Shown piece by piece: positions 45,028 through 53,003 of a stretch of DNA of 64,000 nucleotides. This stretch comes from Demequina gelatinilytica (lineage in GTDB: Bacteria; Actinomycetota; Actinomycetes; Actinomycetales; Demequinaceae): the NCBI RefSeq assembly GCF_000971115.1, contig NZ_BBLV01000013.1, positions 19,960-83,959 on the forward strand, given 5' to 3'. Both the position numbers and the translations under genes were made by a program. The notes beneath the pieces were generated by a model, which made no database searches, had not been told where the DNA came from, and saw only the letters and a program-made list of their open reading frames with translations. Position 1 is the first letter of the stretch. Every line of letters begins with the position of its first letter.

Positions 45028-45807
45028 TCAGCCCGCCCAGTCGCTCCGGACGCCGGTGGGAAGCGGTGCCGATGCCGCGTAGCGGCGCAGCGCGTCCGCG
45101 TCGAGCCGGTCGTCCGCGGGGCCGGCGACCACCACGTTGCCGCGCCGCCGCCCCTTGAGGACCGCGTGCTCGCCGATCGCGAGCACATCGCCCAGCGCCG
45201 CGCGTGCCGCCGCGACATCGTCGGCCGCGCCGCGGGCCCCGGGCCTGGTGCCCACGTTGGCGAGCACCAGCCCTCCGGGCCTCAGCGTGCGTGCCGCATG
45301 CGCCCACCACTCGGGCGAGGCGAGGGCTGCCGGCGTCTCGTCGCCGGCGAACGCGTCGCGCACCACCAGGTCGAGGCTCGCGTCGCGGCGCGACGCCACG
45401 GCCTCGAGGCCGTCCTGCGCGCGGATCCGCAGGCGGGGCGCGCGGGGAAGGTCCCACCACTGGCGGACCAGCTCGGGCAGCGTCGAGTCGACATCGACGG
45501 CGATGTGCCCGGAGTCCGGGAGACGATGCGCGAGGTGGCGAGGGAACGCGCAGGCCGCCGCCCCGACATGGAGGGCGAGCATCCGGTCGGGTCGCGACCA
45601 CGCTGTCACCGCCGCGGAGAGGTGGCGCATGTACTCGAAGGCGAGATGCTCGGGGTCCGCCTCGAGCGGCGAGCTGGGAACTCCGTTGACCCAGAGGAAC
45701 GTTGTCCCATCGGGCTCGTCGCGCAGCTCCGCGACGCCGGTGGCGATGGGGAACTCGACTCCTCGGGGCACCTCCGGTGCGATGCGGTCGGTGCGCTGAC
45801 GAGCCAT
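45028..45807 (-). CDS. Spermidine synthase-like/class I methyltransferase-fold protein
   Basis: A 259-residue Rossmann-fold protein of the spermidine-synthase-like group common in actinobacteria. Landmarks are ALHVGAAACAFPRHLA (motif I), IAVDVDSTLPELVRQWW (motif II), DLVVRDAFAGDETPAAL and LRPGGLVLANVG. The GGG(D/E) polyamine-site pattern of true SpeE is not evident, so polyamine synthesis is doubtful; it may be a methyltransferase of unknown substrate. ATG at 45807, with TAGGGT 7 nt upstream. Confidence 0.7.
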   Translation of the reverse strand: MARQRTDRIAPEVPRGVEFPIATGVAELRDEPDGTTFLWVNGVPSSPLEADPEHLAFEYMRHLSAAVTAWSRPDRMLALHVGAAACAFPRHLAHRLPDSGHIAVDVDSTLPELVRQWWDLPRAPRLRIRAQDGLEAVASRRDASLDLVVRDAFAGDETPAALASPEWWAHAARTLRPGGLVLANVGTRPGARGAADDVAAARAALGDVLAIGEHAVLKGRRRGNVVVAGPADDRLDADALRRYAASAPLPTGVRSDWAG

Positions 45808-45814
45808 GGGGCTC

Positions 45815-45820
45815 ACCCTA
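45815..45820 (-). promoter_or_regulatory. Putative -10 box for leaderless mRNA of the spermidine synthase-like gene
   Basis: TAGGGT on the minus strand, 7 nt before the ATG at 45807; no Shine-Dalgarno. It faces the DUF3040 promoter (45854) on the other strand. Confidence 0.5.
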
Positions 45821-45853
45821 GACGCTCGTCTGGTACGCGGGACCCGTGACCGA

Positions 45854-45859
45854 TAGACT
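45854..45859 (+). promoter_or_regulatory. Putative -10 box of the DUF3040 gene
   Basis: TAGACT, 30 nt before the ATG at 45890. Here a leader with GGAAGGAG (45877-45884) is present, so this promoter would give a normal, not leaderless, mRNA. Confidence 0.4.
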
Positions 45860-45889
45860 TGATCCACGGTGCAGGGGAAGGAGGGCGCG

Positions 45890-46255
45890 ATGCCGCTGTC
45901 GGAATACGAGCAGCGCGTGCTCGAGCAGCTTGAGAGGGATCTTGGATCGGATCCCAAGCTCGGCTCGGCCATGGCGCGCGCTTCGCGCCCGCGGGGACGC
46001 TACGTGTGGGCGGGGCTCGGCGTGGTCGCCGGGCTCGGCATCGTCGTGACCGGTGCCGTCACGCAGCTGGTGATCGTAGGGATCGCGGGCTTCGTGGTGA
46101 TGCTCGCGGCAGCGATCTGGGCGCTCATCGCGCCGCGCCCGACCGTCGCCCCGCAGAGCTCGGGCCGCGCGTCCGGCCGCCGCAAGGCGGACAAGGGCTT
46201 CATGACGCGGATGGAGGAGCGCTTCGAGCGCCGACGCGAGCAGGGCGACCTCTAG
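45890..46255 (+). CDS. DUF3040 family membrane protein
   Basis: A 121-residue protein starting MPLSEYEQRVLEQLERDL, the signature opening of the actinobacterial DUF3040 family. Two membrane helices follow (about 45-65 and 68-88), then a basic cytoplasmic tail. The family is regularly found just upstream of mraZ and the dcw cluster, as here, which suggests a cell-envelope role, but no function is known. The ATG follows GGAAGGAG. Confidence 0.85.
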   Translation: MPLSEYEQRVLEQLERDLGSDPKLGSAMARASRPRGRYVWAGLGVVAGLGIVVTGAVTQLVIVGIAGFVVMLAAAIWALIAPRPTVAPQSSGRASGRRKADKGFMTRMEERFERRREQGDL

Positions 46256-46291
46256 TCTCTGTCGATCCGTTCCTTGTGAACGTGTTGCGCC

Positions 46292-46327
46292 GACGTGACC
46301 ACGGCCGGGGCCGTGGTCACGTCTTTT
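46292..46327 (+). terminator. Strong intrinsic terminator after DUF3040
   Basis: GACGTGACCACGGCC (46292-46306) and GGCCGTGGTCACGTC (46309-46323) form a 15-bp perfect stem followed by a T-run (46324-46327). The right arm is repeated at 46348-46362, giving an alternative pairing partner. Confidence 0.9.
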
Positions 46328-46424
46328 CCGCGTGTGGCCGGGTTCGAGGCCGTGGTCACGTCCTCTCAGGACGACGCAGGGTGGGGGCGCGCGGACGCGC
46401 AGACCTGCGGCCCGCCGCCTCCCG

Positions 46425-48584
46425 CTAGGCGGTGACGCGCGCGCGGCTCGCGCGGTCCGACTCCTTGGCGGCGTCGACGACCGTGGCGACCCAGGCGCTC
46501 ATCTCCTCCACGGTCGCATCGGTGCCACGCGGCGCGTAGCGATGGTCCTCGACCGCGGTCCGGAGCGACACCAGCGCGGTGCGCGCCTCGTCGCCGAGCT
46601 CGGGCCCCTCGCTCACGATCCACTGCTCCGCCTCTGCAGGTGTGAGGGTCTCGTCCCCTGCGCGGGTGCCGAGCCCTCGACGCAACGACGCCCATGCGCT
46701 CTCGGGATCCTGGACCGAGCCACGCCGGCTGCGCCGGAGAGCCCATGCGGCGCCCGCGGCGGACAGGAGCAGCACGGGGACCAGGGCGAGCAGCCACGGC
46801 GACCAGCCGCTCTCGCCGGCCGCCACGACGGGTGCGGGAGCGGGATCGCTGGTCGGCGCCTGCTGCGGCGGGAGCACCGTGGACCTCGGGTTGGGCTCGT
46901 CCACCAGCGGGTTCTGCGGAGCCGAGACCTCGGGCGTCGCGTAGACGGGCCGCGCGCCGGTCTGCACCGCGGGTGTCGGCTCGAAGCGGACCCACCCATG
47001 GCCGGGGAAGTAGAGCTCGGGCCATGCATGCGCGTCGCGACCGCGCACCACGTAGCGCTCGCCGTCCTGGACGCCGCCCAGGAAGCCGACTGCCATGCGG
47101 GCCGGGATGCCGAGCGTCCTGGCCATCACCACCATCGTGGTGGCGAACTGGACGCAGTACCCGCGGCGGTCCTCCAGGAACGTCGACACCGCGTCGTCAC
47201 CGTTCGGGGCGACCTCCGTGTCGTAGACGAACCGGGGTCCACGGAGGTACTCCTGGAGCCTCAGCGCCATCTCGAACCGGTCCGCGGCGCCGTCGGTCTG
47301 CGCCTCGGCGAGGGTGCGGATCGCGTCGATGTCCATGCGCTCGTTGAGCTCGAGGTAGCGCGCGGGCACCGCATCGTCCCCACCGGCGTCGATGAGGGCG
47401 TCGGCGGCCCGAAGCTGCTCCTCCGTGGTGTAGCCGGTCGCGAGGCGGACCGTGTACGACAGCCCGCGGGTGCCCTCGGCGCGGTCCACGAGCACCTCGT
47501 CGGTCGACGCGTCGTAGCGCCACTCGACGCCCGCGGCCAGCGAGCGCGGCGCGGACGGCACCGGGACGCGGGTCTCGCTCAGGTTGCCGATCGAGATCTG
47601 CACGGTGCCCGGATCGCTGAGCGACGCTGCGGCGAGGTCCTCGGGCCACAAGACCCCGTTGGCCGCGACGGTGTCGCCCTCGGGGTCGCGGTCCCAATGG
47701 GTGCCGTCGAACGTCCCGAAGGAGTAGGCGCGCAGCACGTCGAGCCGTCCGTCGGACGCGGTGTAGGCGAGCACCGGCTCGGAGGAGCGCGTGGTGAGAG
47801 AGTCGCGCAGGTCGATCTCCAGGTCGAGCCTCGAGGATCCGCCCAGCGAGGCAGGCAGCGCGATGCGCGGCATCTGGCCCCAACCGGGTCCGCCGATCGC
47901 GAGCGGAGCGGCTCCGAGCCCGACCACGAGCGTGAGCGTGATCGCGAGCGCCGCGATGCCGGCGGGCGCGGGCGCTGCACCCTCGCGCGCGCGTGCCCGC
48001 CACGCGCCGCGCTCGCTGCGCCTCGACAGCGCGACGACGGCGAGCCACGCGGCGATGGTGCCGGCGAGCGCGAGCGTGGGCACCTTGCGCTCGAGCGTGA
48101 GGGCAGGCAGCCACGGGATCAGCAGGAGGAACCCCGAGGTCGCGGCGAGCCCGGCGCCGACGGCGACGGCGTCCACGGTGAGCATGAGGGCGAGGGCGCC
48201 TGCGGCGATCGCGCCCGCGAGCTCCGGGGTCACGGTCGCGGGAGCCACGGTCGCCTCGGCGTAGGCCACCGCGTCGCGGGCGATCGCGGCGACCGCGGCA
48301 GGGGTGCCGGGGCCCGGCAGCCACCGGATCCCGCCGTCGTCGGCAGGCACGTACGTGATCATGACGAGCCAGGCGGCGGCGATCCCGCCCACGAGAGTGG
48401 GGATGAAGGGCCGTGCCGTGGCGAGCCGGGTGAGCACGATGACGGTGGCGGTCGCGATCATGATCGCGGCGAGGGGCACGAGCCAGGAGCCGAAGATCAC
48501 GAGCCCGGAGAGGCCCGTGACGCCGAGCCCCGCGGCCACGGCGACCAGCGGGGTCGCGGCGAGCCGCCAGCGTGCCGCGCTCAC
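46425..48584 (-). CDS. TgpA-like transglutaminase-domain membrane protein
   Basis: A 719-residue protein with about six N-terminal membrane helices, a large extracellular part carrying a transglutaminase-like domain, and a further membrane helix near residue 600. The catalytic cysteine is in RRGYCVQFATTMVVMARTLGIPARM and the histidine in GRDAHAWPELYFPGHGW. The C-terminal ~100 residues are cytoplasmic, with a DUF4129-like helical pattern. Such proteins sit with DUF58 and MoxR genes, and the order here is moxR-DUF58-tgpA with GTGA coupling at 48584. Substrate unknown; cell-surface protein processing is the usual suggestion. Confidence 0.87.
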   Translation of the reverse strand: MSAARWRLAATPLVAVAAGLGVTGLSGLVIFGSWLVPLAAIMIATATVIVLTRLATARPFIPTLVGGIAAAWLVMITYVPADDGGIRWLPGPGTPAAVAAIARDAVAYAEATVAPATVTPELAGAIAAGALALMLTVDAVAVGAGLAATSGFLLLIPWLPALTLERKVPTLALAGTIAAWLAVVALSRRSERGAWRARAREGAAPAPAGIAALAITLTLVVGLGAAPLAIGGPGWGQMPRIALPASLGGSSRLDLEIDLRDSLTTRSSEPVLAYTASDGRLDVLRAYSFGTFDGTHWDRDPEGDTVAANGVLWPEDLAAASLSDPGTVQISIGNLSETRVPVPSAPRSLAAGVEWRYDASTDEVLVDRAEGTRGLSYTVRLATGYTTEEQLRAADALIDAGGDDAVPARYLELNERMDIDAIRTLAEAQTDGAADRFEMALRLQEYLRGPRFVYDTEVAPNGDDAVSTFLEDRRGYCVQFATTMVVMARTLGIPARMAVGFLGGVQDGERYVVRGRDAHAWPELYFPGHGWVRFEPTPAVQTGARPVYATPEVSAPQNPLVDEPNPRSTVLPPQQAPTSDPAPAPVVAAGESGWSPWLLALVPVLLLSAAGAAWALRRSRRGSVQDPESAWASLRRGLGTRAGDETLTPAEAEQWIVSEGPELGDEARTALVSLRTAVEDHRYAPRGTDATVEEMSAWVATVVDAAKESDRASRARVTA

Positions 48585-49837
48585 AGCACCTCCTCCGTGA
48601 GGAGCCGGGTCCACGCCTCGGTGAGCGCCTCGGGCTCCTCGGACGCGATCGCGGTCCAGCCCGCGCCGCGCAGCGCCTCGACGGTGCGGTCGGCGCGGCC
48701 GCGTGCCGCGGTCGGGCACCGGACCAGCGCCCACGCGCGGCCGCCGTCGCCCAGGGGGGCGAGCGCACGCAGCGCGGCGGGGCCGAGCGGTTCGACGATC
48801 GCGACGATGACGTCGCTGCGGTCGGCGCCGAGCATGCGCGCGCCCGCAGCGAGGGCGAGATCCGCATCGGCCGCGCTGTCGCTCGGGGCGAGGTCCAGCG
48901 TCGCGTCGAGCAGCGTGGCGCGCGCGGACTCGGCCGCGCGACCGTGGGTGTCCTGGACGCTCGTCGCCTGGGCTCCCGCGATGAGGCGCACGGGGTGACC
49001 GGCCTCGACCACCGACAACGCCACGGACGCCGCCGCGGTGATCGACCACTCGAGCGCTCGTGGGGAGGGTGCGAGGCCCAGCAGGACGCTCGCCGACGTG
49101 CGACCCTGCTGCTCCTCGGAGCGGACCAGGAGGGTCCCGCGGCGTGCCGACGAGGCCCAATGGACCCGACGGAGGTCGTCCCCGTCGCGGTAGTCGCGCA
49201 GCGAGACGTCGTCCGCGGCGGGCGTGCGCGCGCCGATGTGCGCGCGGTCCGCCGCACCCATGAGCTCGCCCGCGCTCGCGGCCAGGTCGACGACCGCCGG
49301 CCAGACGGCCACCTCGTGGGGTCCGCCCACGGCGCGATCGGTCCACGCGAGCCCGAACGGGTCGGTCGCGCGTGCGAGCGCCGGGCCCAGCAGCCACCGG
49401 CCCCGCCGCACCGGGTCGAGGCGGTAGCGCAGCTCGATGCCGCCGCGCCGTCGGGAGATCGCGGCGCGCGTCGCACCGCCCCCGGTGAGCTCCGCGGCGG
49501 CCTGCTCGCGGAGCCGCAGGCGCTGAGCGATCCGGCCCTGGACGTCGACGCGCACGACCACCTCGCCCGGGGTCCCGGCGCTCAAGGTCGCCGGCGTGAT
49601 CTCGCGCGACACGCGCGACACGCGCGTCCGCGTCGCGAGGATCTGGGCGGCGATGGTGGCCGCGCCGATCAGCACCGCGGCGAGGACGGTCACCGCGACC
49701 AGCACCAGGGGAGCGGACGCGAACCCGACGCCGACGATCATGAGGGCGCCTCCTGCGGCTGCGAGGCCGACGCCCCGGGACAGGATCGCCGTCTCCGCGC
49801 CGTCGGTACGGCGCGACGCGGGACGAAGCCTCCTCAT
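48581..49837 (-). CDS. DUF58 domain-containing protein
   Basis: A 418-residue protein with two N-terminal membrane helices (about 25-65), a beta-rich middle part and a DUF58 domain recognised from ADDVSLRDYRDGDDLRRVHWASSARRGTLLVRSEEQQ near residue 220. The domain leads into a von Willebrand A-like region. DUF58 proteins pair with MoxR ATPases. Both ends overlap neighbours (ATGA with moxR, GTGA with the transglutaminase gene), so the three are one operon. Confidence 0.9.
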   Translation of the reverse strand: MRRLRPASRRTDGAETAILSRGVGLAAAGGALMIVGVGFASAPLVLVAVTVLAAVLIGAATIAAQILATRTRVSRVSREITPATLSAGTPGEVVVRVDVQGRIAQRLRLREQAAAELTGGGATRAAISRRRGGIELRYRLDPVRRGRWLLGPALARATDPFGLAWTDRAVGGPHEVAVWPAVVDLAASAGELMGAADRAHIGARTPAADDVSLRDYRDGDDLRRVHWASSARRGTLLVRSEEQQGRTSASVLLGLAPSPRALEWSITAAASVALSVVEAGHPVRLIAGAQATSVQDTHGRAAESARATLLDATLDLAPSDSAADADLALAAGARMLGADRSDVIVAIVEPLGPAALRALAPLGDGGRAWALVRCPTAARGRADRTVEALRGAGWTAIASEEPEALTEAWTRLLTEEVL

Positions 49838-50829
49838 CCTCGCGCGAGCGGCTCGGGGGCGCGGGCGGCCGGGACCGCGACACGTGCGAGGACGTCCTGG
49901 ATCACGACCTCGGCGGTACGGCCCGCCGCCCGTGCCTGGGCGGACGGGATGACGCGGTGCGCGAGCACCGGGACCGCGAGCGACTTCACGTCGTCGGGCA
50001 GGACATGGTCGCGACCTGCCATCGCGGCGCGCGCCTTCGCGGCCGCCAGCAGCTGAAGGGACGAGCGCGGGGAGGCGCCGAGCCGCAGGTCCGCGGTCTC
50101 GCGCGTCGCGCGGACCACGTCGACCAGGTACTGCTTGACGGCAGGAGCGGCGTAGATGCCGCGCACGATGCCGATCGCTCGCGTGAGGTCGGCCGCCGAG
50201 GCGACGGCGCGGACATCGTTGAGCGGATCGTGCCCGTCGTGCGCGTCGAGCATGGCGACCTCGTCGCGGCTGGTCGGGTAGCCGACGGCGATGCGCGTCA
50301 TGAAGCGGTCGCGCTGCGCCTCGGGGAGGGGGTATGTGCCCTCCATGTCGATGGGGTTCTGGGTCGCGACCACCAGGAACGGCGCGGGCAGGGCGCGCGT
50401 CTCGCCATCGACGGTGACCGAGCGCTCCTGCATCGACTCGAGCAGCGCGGCCTGGGTCTTGGGCGAGGCGCGGTTGATCTCGTCCGCGACGACGATGTTC
50501 GCGAAGACCGGGCCCGCCCGGAACTCGAAGCGGTGCTCGTCCCCGCGGAACACGCTGACGCCGGTCACGTCGGACGGGAGCAGGTCCGGCGTGAACTGGA
50601 TGCGTCCCACCGTCGCGTCGAGCGCGCGTCCCAGGGCACGCGCGAGCGTGGTCTTGCCCACGCCCGGCACGTCCTCGAGCAGCAGGTGGCCCTCCGCCAG
50701 CACGGTCGCGAGCGTCGCGTCCACGGCTTCGTCCAGGCCGGACAGCACCGTGTCGAGCTGCTCACGCACCCGTTGCGCGAGGCGCGAGACCTCGGCCAGC
50801 TGGTCGGCGGTCGGGACGGTCGTCGTCAT
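49834..50829 (-). CDS. moxR: MoxR-family AAA+ ATPase
   Basis: A 331-residue MoxR ATPase, thought to act as a chaperone for assembling partner proteins with vWA-like domains. Walker A LLEDVPGVGKTTLARAL near residue 53, Walker B FANIVVADEINRASPKTQAALLE, sensor 1 VVATQNPIDMEGTYPLPEAQRDRF, and sensor 2 LRLGASPRSSLQLL. ATG at 50829 preceded by GAGAGGGGAA. First gene of the three-gene operon. Confidence 0.95.
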   Translation of the reverse strand: MTTTVPTADQLAEVSRLAQRVREQLDTVLSGLDEAVDATLATVLAEGHLLLEDVPGVGKTTLARALGRALDATVGRIQFTPDLLPSDVTGVSVFRGDEHRFEFRAGPVFANIVVADEINRASPKTQAALLESMQERSVTVDGETRALPAPFLVVATQNPIDMEGTYPLPEAQRDRFMTRIAVGYPTSRDEVAMLDAHDGHDPLNDVRAVASAADLTRAIGIVRGIYAAPAVKQYLVDVVRATRETADLRLGASPRSSLQLLAAAKARAAMAGRDHVLPDDVKSLAVPVLAHRVIPSAQARAAGRTAEVVIQDVLARVAVPAARAPEPLARG

Positions 50830-50852
50830 GGGTTCCCCTCTCCCTTGTGCTG

Positions 50853-50858
50853 AGCCTA
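50853..50858 (-). promoter_or_regulatory. Putative -10 box of the moxR operon
   Basis: TAGGCT on the minus strand, 23 nt before the moxR ATG, leaving room for a short leader with the GAGAGGGGAA binding site. Confidence 0.4.
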
Positions 50859-50968
50859 GTTGAGCAGACGGGGTCGAGGTGTGAGCAAATCCCTCCACCG
50901 CTCTCCTCGCATTTTACCTGGGCTTTTTCAGCAACACGAAAGAAAATCAGCCAGTTGCTCGCCCTTTG

Positions 50969-50993
50969 TGGAGGGAAGTGGAGTAAAGTGGGG
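50969..50993 (+). promoter_or_regulatory. Three phased MraZ boxes at the dcw promoter
   Basis: TGGAG at 50969, TGGAG at 50979 and TGGGG at 50989, with an exact 10-bp period; each is preceded by G. This matches the known MraZ operator layout of TGGGN repeats separated by 5 bp. TAAAGT at 50984-50989 overlaps the last repeat and may be the -10. MraZ would thus autoregulate the cluster. Start of mraZ is 40 nt downstream. Confidence 0.75.
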
Positions 50994-51033
50994 CGCACGG
51001 GAGAGACGGGGAGCCGCCGGAGGGGAGGGGCGC

Positions 51034-51501
51034 ATGTCGGACACCGCGACTTTGGGCCTCGGACCCACGGGCGTGTTCCTCGGCACCTTCACGCCGCGCC
51101 TCGACGACAAGGGGCGGCTGATCCTTCCCGCGAAGTTCCGTGGCCGGCTCGCGTCGGGGCTGGTCGCAACCCGCGGTCTCGACCGCTGCGTGTTCCTCTT
51201 CCCTCTGGACGAGTTCGCGCTCATCCACGAACGGCTGCGCCGCGCGCCGCTCGAGAACAAGCAGGCACGTGACTACCTGCGCAGCTTCCTCGGGCACGCG
51301 AGCGACGACATCCCGGACAAGCAGGGCCGGATCCTGCTGTCCCAGCCGCTTCGCCGCTACGCGGGGATCGAGCGCGAGGTCGCCGTGGTGGGCATGGGCT
51401 CGCGGGTCGAGGTGTGGGACGCGGAGAAGTGGGAGCAGTACCTCGAGGCCGGCGAGGACGCGTATGCGGAGACGGCGGCCGAGATCTTCGACGACATGTA
51501 G
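51034..51501 (+). CDS. mraZ: Transcriptional regulator MraZ
   Basis: A 155-residue MraZ, the AbrB-like repressor that opens division/cell-wall clusters. Two SpoVT-AbrB half-domains: GTFTPRLDDKGRLILPAKFR (about 17-36) and DIPDKQGRILLSQPLRRYAGIEREVAVVGMGSRVEVWDAEKW (about 92-133). It binds the boxes upstream of its own gene in species studied. ATG at 51034, strong GGAGGGGAGG upstream. A 112-nt structured gap separates it from rsmH. Confidence 0.95.
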   Translation: MSDTATLGLGPTGVFLGTFTPRLDDKGRLILPAKFRGRLASGLVATRGLDRCVFLFPLDEFALIHERLRRAPLENKQARDYLRSFLGHASDDIPDKQGRILLSQPLRRYAGIEREVAVVGMGSRVEVWDAEKWEQYLEAGEDAYAETAAEIFDDM

Positions 51502-51514
51502 GAGCACGTGCCCT

Positions 51515-51610
51515 GTGGCCTCCTCCCGGATCGCTCTGGCGGACTTCCCCCCGCCAGAGGAGCTCGGAGGGAGACCACAAGGCATGAGCCAGGTGGTGAG
51601 GAAGGGAGGG
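51515..51610 (+). promoter_or_regulatory. Candidate mraW-type structured leader RNA
   Basis: The mraZ-rsmH gap contains a perfect 9-bp stem, CTCTGGCGG (51534-51542) with CCGCCAGAG (51551-51559), enclosed by possible outer pairing of CTCCTCCCGG with CTCGGAGGGAG, and ends at the rsmH binding site. A conserved mraW RNA motif is known in exactly this location in Actinobacteria. I assign it by position and foldability; I could not test it against the family model. Confidence 0.5.
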
Positions 51611-51613
51611 GCG

Positions 51614-52609
51614 ATGAGCGAGCAGCACGAGGCCGCGTCGCGGCACACGCCGGTGATGCGCGACCGCTGCGTCGAGCTCCTCGCCCCGGCCCTCGACCAC
51701 CCCGGCGCCGTCGCGATCGACGGCACGCTCGGCATGGGAGGCCACACCGAGGCGATCCTCGAGGCGTGCCCGCAGGCACGCGTGGTCGGCATCGACCGGG
51801 ACCCGCAGGCGATCGCGCTCGCGTCGGCGAGGCTCGCGCGCTTCGGGGACCGCTTCCGCGCCCATCACGCCGAGTACGACGACATCGCCGGCGCGCTCGC
51901 GGTCGCGGGTGCCTCCCGCGCCGACGGTATCCTCCTGGACCTCGGCGTGAGCTCGCTTCAGATCGACGATGCGGAGCGCGGCTTCTCCTATGCGCAGGAC
52001 GCGCCGCTCGACATGCGCATGAACCCCGAGGACCCGGTCTCCGCCTCGGACCTCCTGCGCGACGCCGACGAGCGCGAGCTCGCCCGGATCCTGCGCGAGT
52101 ACGGCGAGGAGCGGTTCGCGTCCAAGATCGCCCGATCCATCGTGAGGCGCCGCGAGACCGCGCCGATCACCCGGTCCGCGGACCTTGTCGACCTGGTGCG
52201 CGCGTGCATCCCCGCGGCCACCCGGTCGCCTGGCGGAGGCAACCCTGCGAAGCGGACCTTCCAGGCGCTGCGGATCGCGGTCAACCGCGAGCTCGAGGTG
52301 CTCGAGCGCGCCATCCCCGCCGCGATCGAGGGCGTCGGCGTCGGAGGGCGTGTGGTGGTCGAGTCCTACCACTCGCTCGAGGACCGCATCGTCAAGCGCG
52401 CGTTCGCAGCGGGCGCCGAGTCCCAGGCCCCGCCCGGGCTGCCGGTGATCCCCGAGGCGGACCAGCCGTACCTGCGCCTGCTCACCCGTGGCGCGGAGAA
52501 GGCCTCGGCCGAGGAGGCGGAGTCCAACCCGAGGGCCAAGCCTGTCCGCCTGCGCGCCGTCGAGCGCACCCGTCCCACCCCGCCCGAGCGCCTCAGGAGG
52601 AACGCATGA
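51614..52609 (+). CDS. rsmH: 16S rRNA (cytosine(1402)-N(4))-methyltransferase
   Basis: A 331-residue RsmH (MraW) that methylates N4 of C1402 in 16S rRNA. N-terminal RHTPVM and SAM motif AIDGTLGMGGHTEAIL, then LLDLGVSSLQID, the inserted helical domain, and the family strings NPAKRTFQALRIAVNREL and VVESYHSLEDRIVKR. ATG at 51614 follows GAAGGGAGG. An ATG at 51584 would add ten residues but lies within the putative leader RNA. Overlaps ftsL by ATGA. Confidence 0.96.
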   Translation: MSEQHEAASRHTPVMRDRCVELLAPALDHPGAVAIDGTLGMGGHTEAILEACPQARVVGIDRDPQAIALASARLARFGDRFRAHHAEYDDIAGALAVAGASRADGILLDLGVSSLQIDDAERGFSYAQDAPLDMRMNPEDPVSASDLLRDADERELARILREYGEERFASKIARSIVRRRETAPITRSADLVDLVRACIPAATRSPGGGNPAKRTFQALRIAVNRELEVLERAIPAAIEGVGVGGRVVVESYHSLEDRIVKRAFAAGAESQAPPGLPVIPEADQPYLRLLTRGAEKASAEEAESNPRAKPVRLRAVERTRPTPPERLRRNA

Positions 52610-52998
52610 GCGCCGCACCCTTGCGTCAGCTGCGCACCGCGCCCGCTCCTCGGCCGCAGGGCTCGCCCGGTCGTCATCTGCGCCCGGTCGCGGCGCCCGA
52701 GCGGTCGCGCTCGCTCGCGCCGTTCGCGTGGATCTGCGGCCTCACGGTGGTCGCCGCGCTCGCGGCGGTGCTGCTCATCAACACGACCATGGCCGAGGGC
52801 GCATACGAGCGCCGCGACCTCAAGCTCCAGATCCGCGACCTTCACGTCCAGGAGGCGGCGCTGCTCGAGACCCTCGACGCCAACGCCTCGCCCGAGGGGC
52901 TCGCGGACCGCGCCGAGCGCCTCGGCATGGCTCCCGCGAGCGCGCTGGGCTTCATGTCACTATCGGATGGCATCGTGCTCGAGACTGGGAAGAAGTAG
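52606..52998 (+). CDS. ftsL: Cell division protein FtsL
   Basis: A 130-residue bitopic protein: cytoplasmic tail (1-37) rich in Arg/Pro, one membrane helix (about 39-61), then a periplasm-side coiled coil (RRDLKLQIRDLHVQEAALLETLDAN). Size, topology and position between rsmH and the PBP gene identify it as FtsL, which with FtsB activates septal wall synthesis; sequence alone is weakly conserved in this family. It is coupled to rsmH by ATGA. Confidence 0.85.
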   Translation: MSAAPLRQLRTAPAPRPQGSPGRHLRPVAAPERSRSLAPFAWICGLTVVAALAAVLLINTTMAEGAYERRDLKLQIRDLHVQEAALLETLDANASPEGLADRAERLGMAPASALGFMSLSDGIVLETGKK

Positions 52999-53003
52999 AC
53001 GCT

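Noticed and set aside
52606..52998. ftsL as a spurious frame because of weak sequence conservation
   Set aside because: Topology (tail, one helix, coiled coil), size and position between rsmH and ftsI are exactly those of FtsL.
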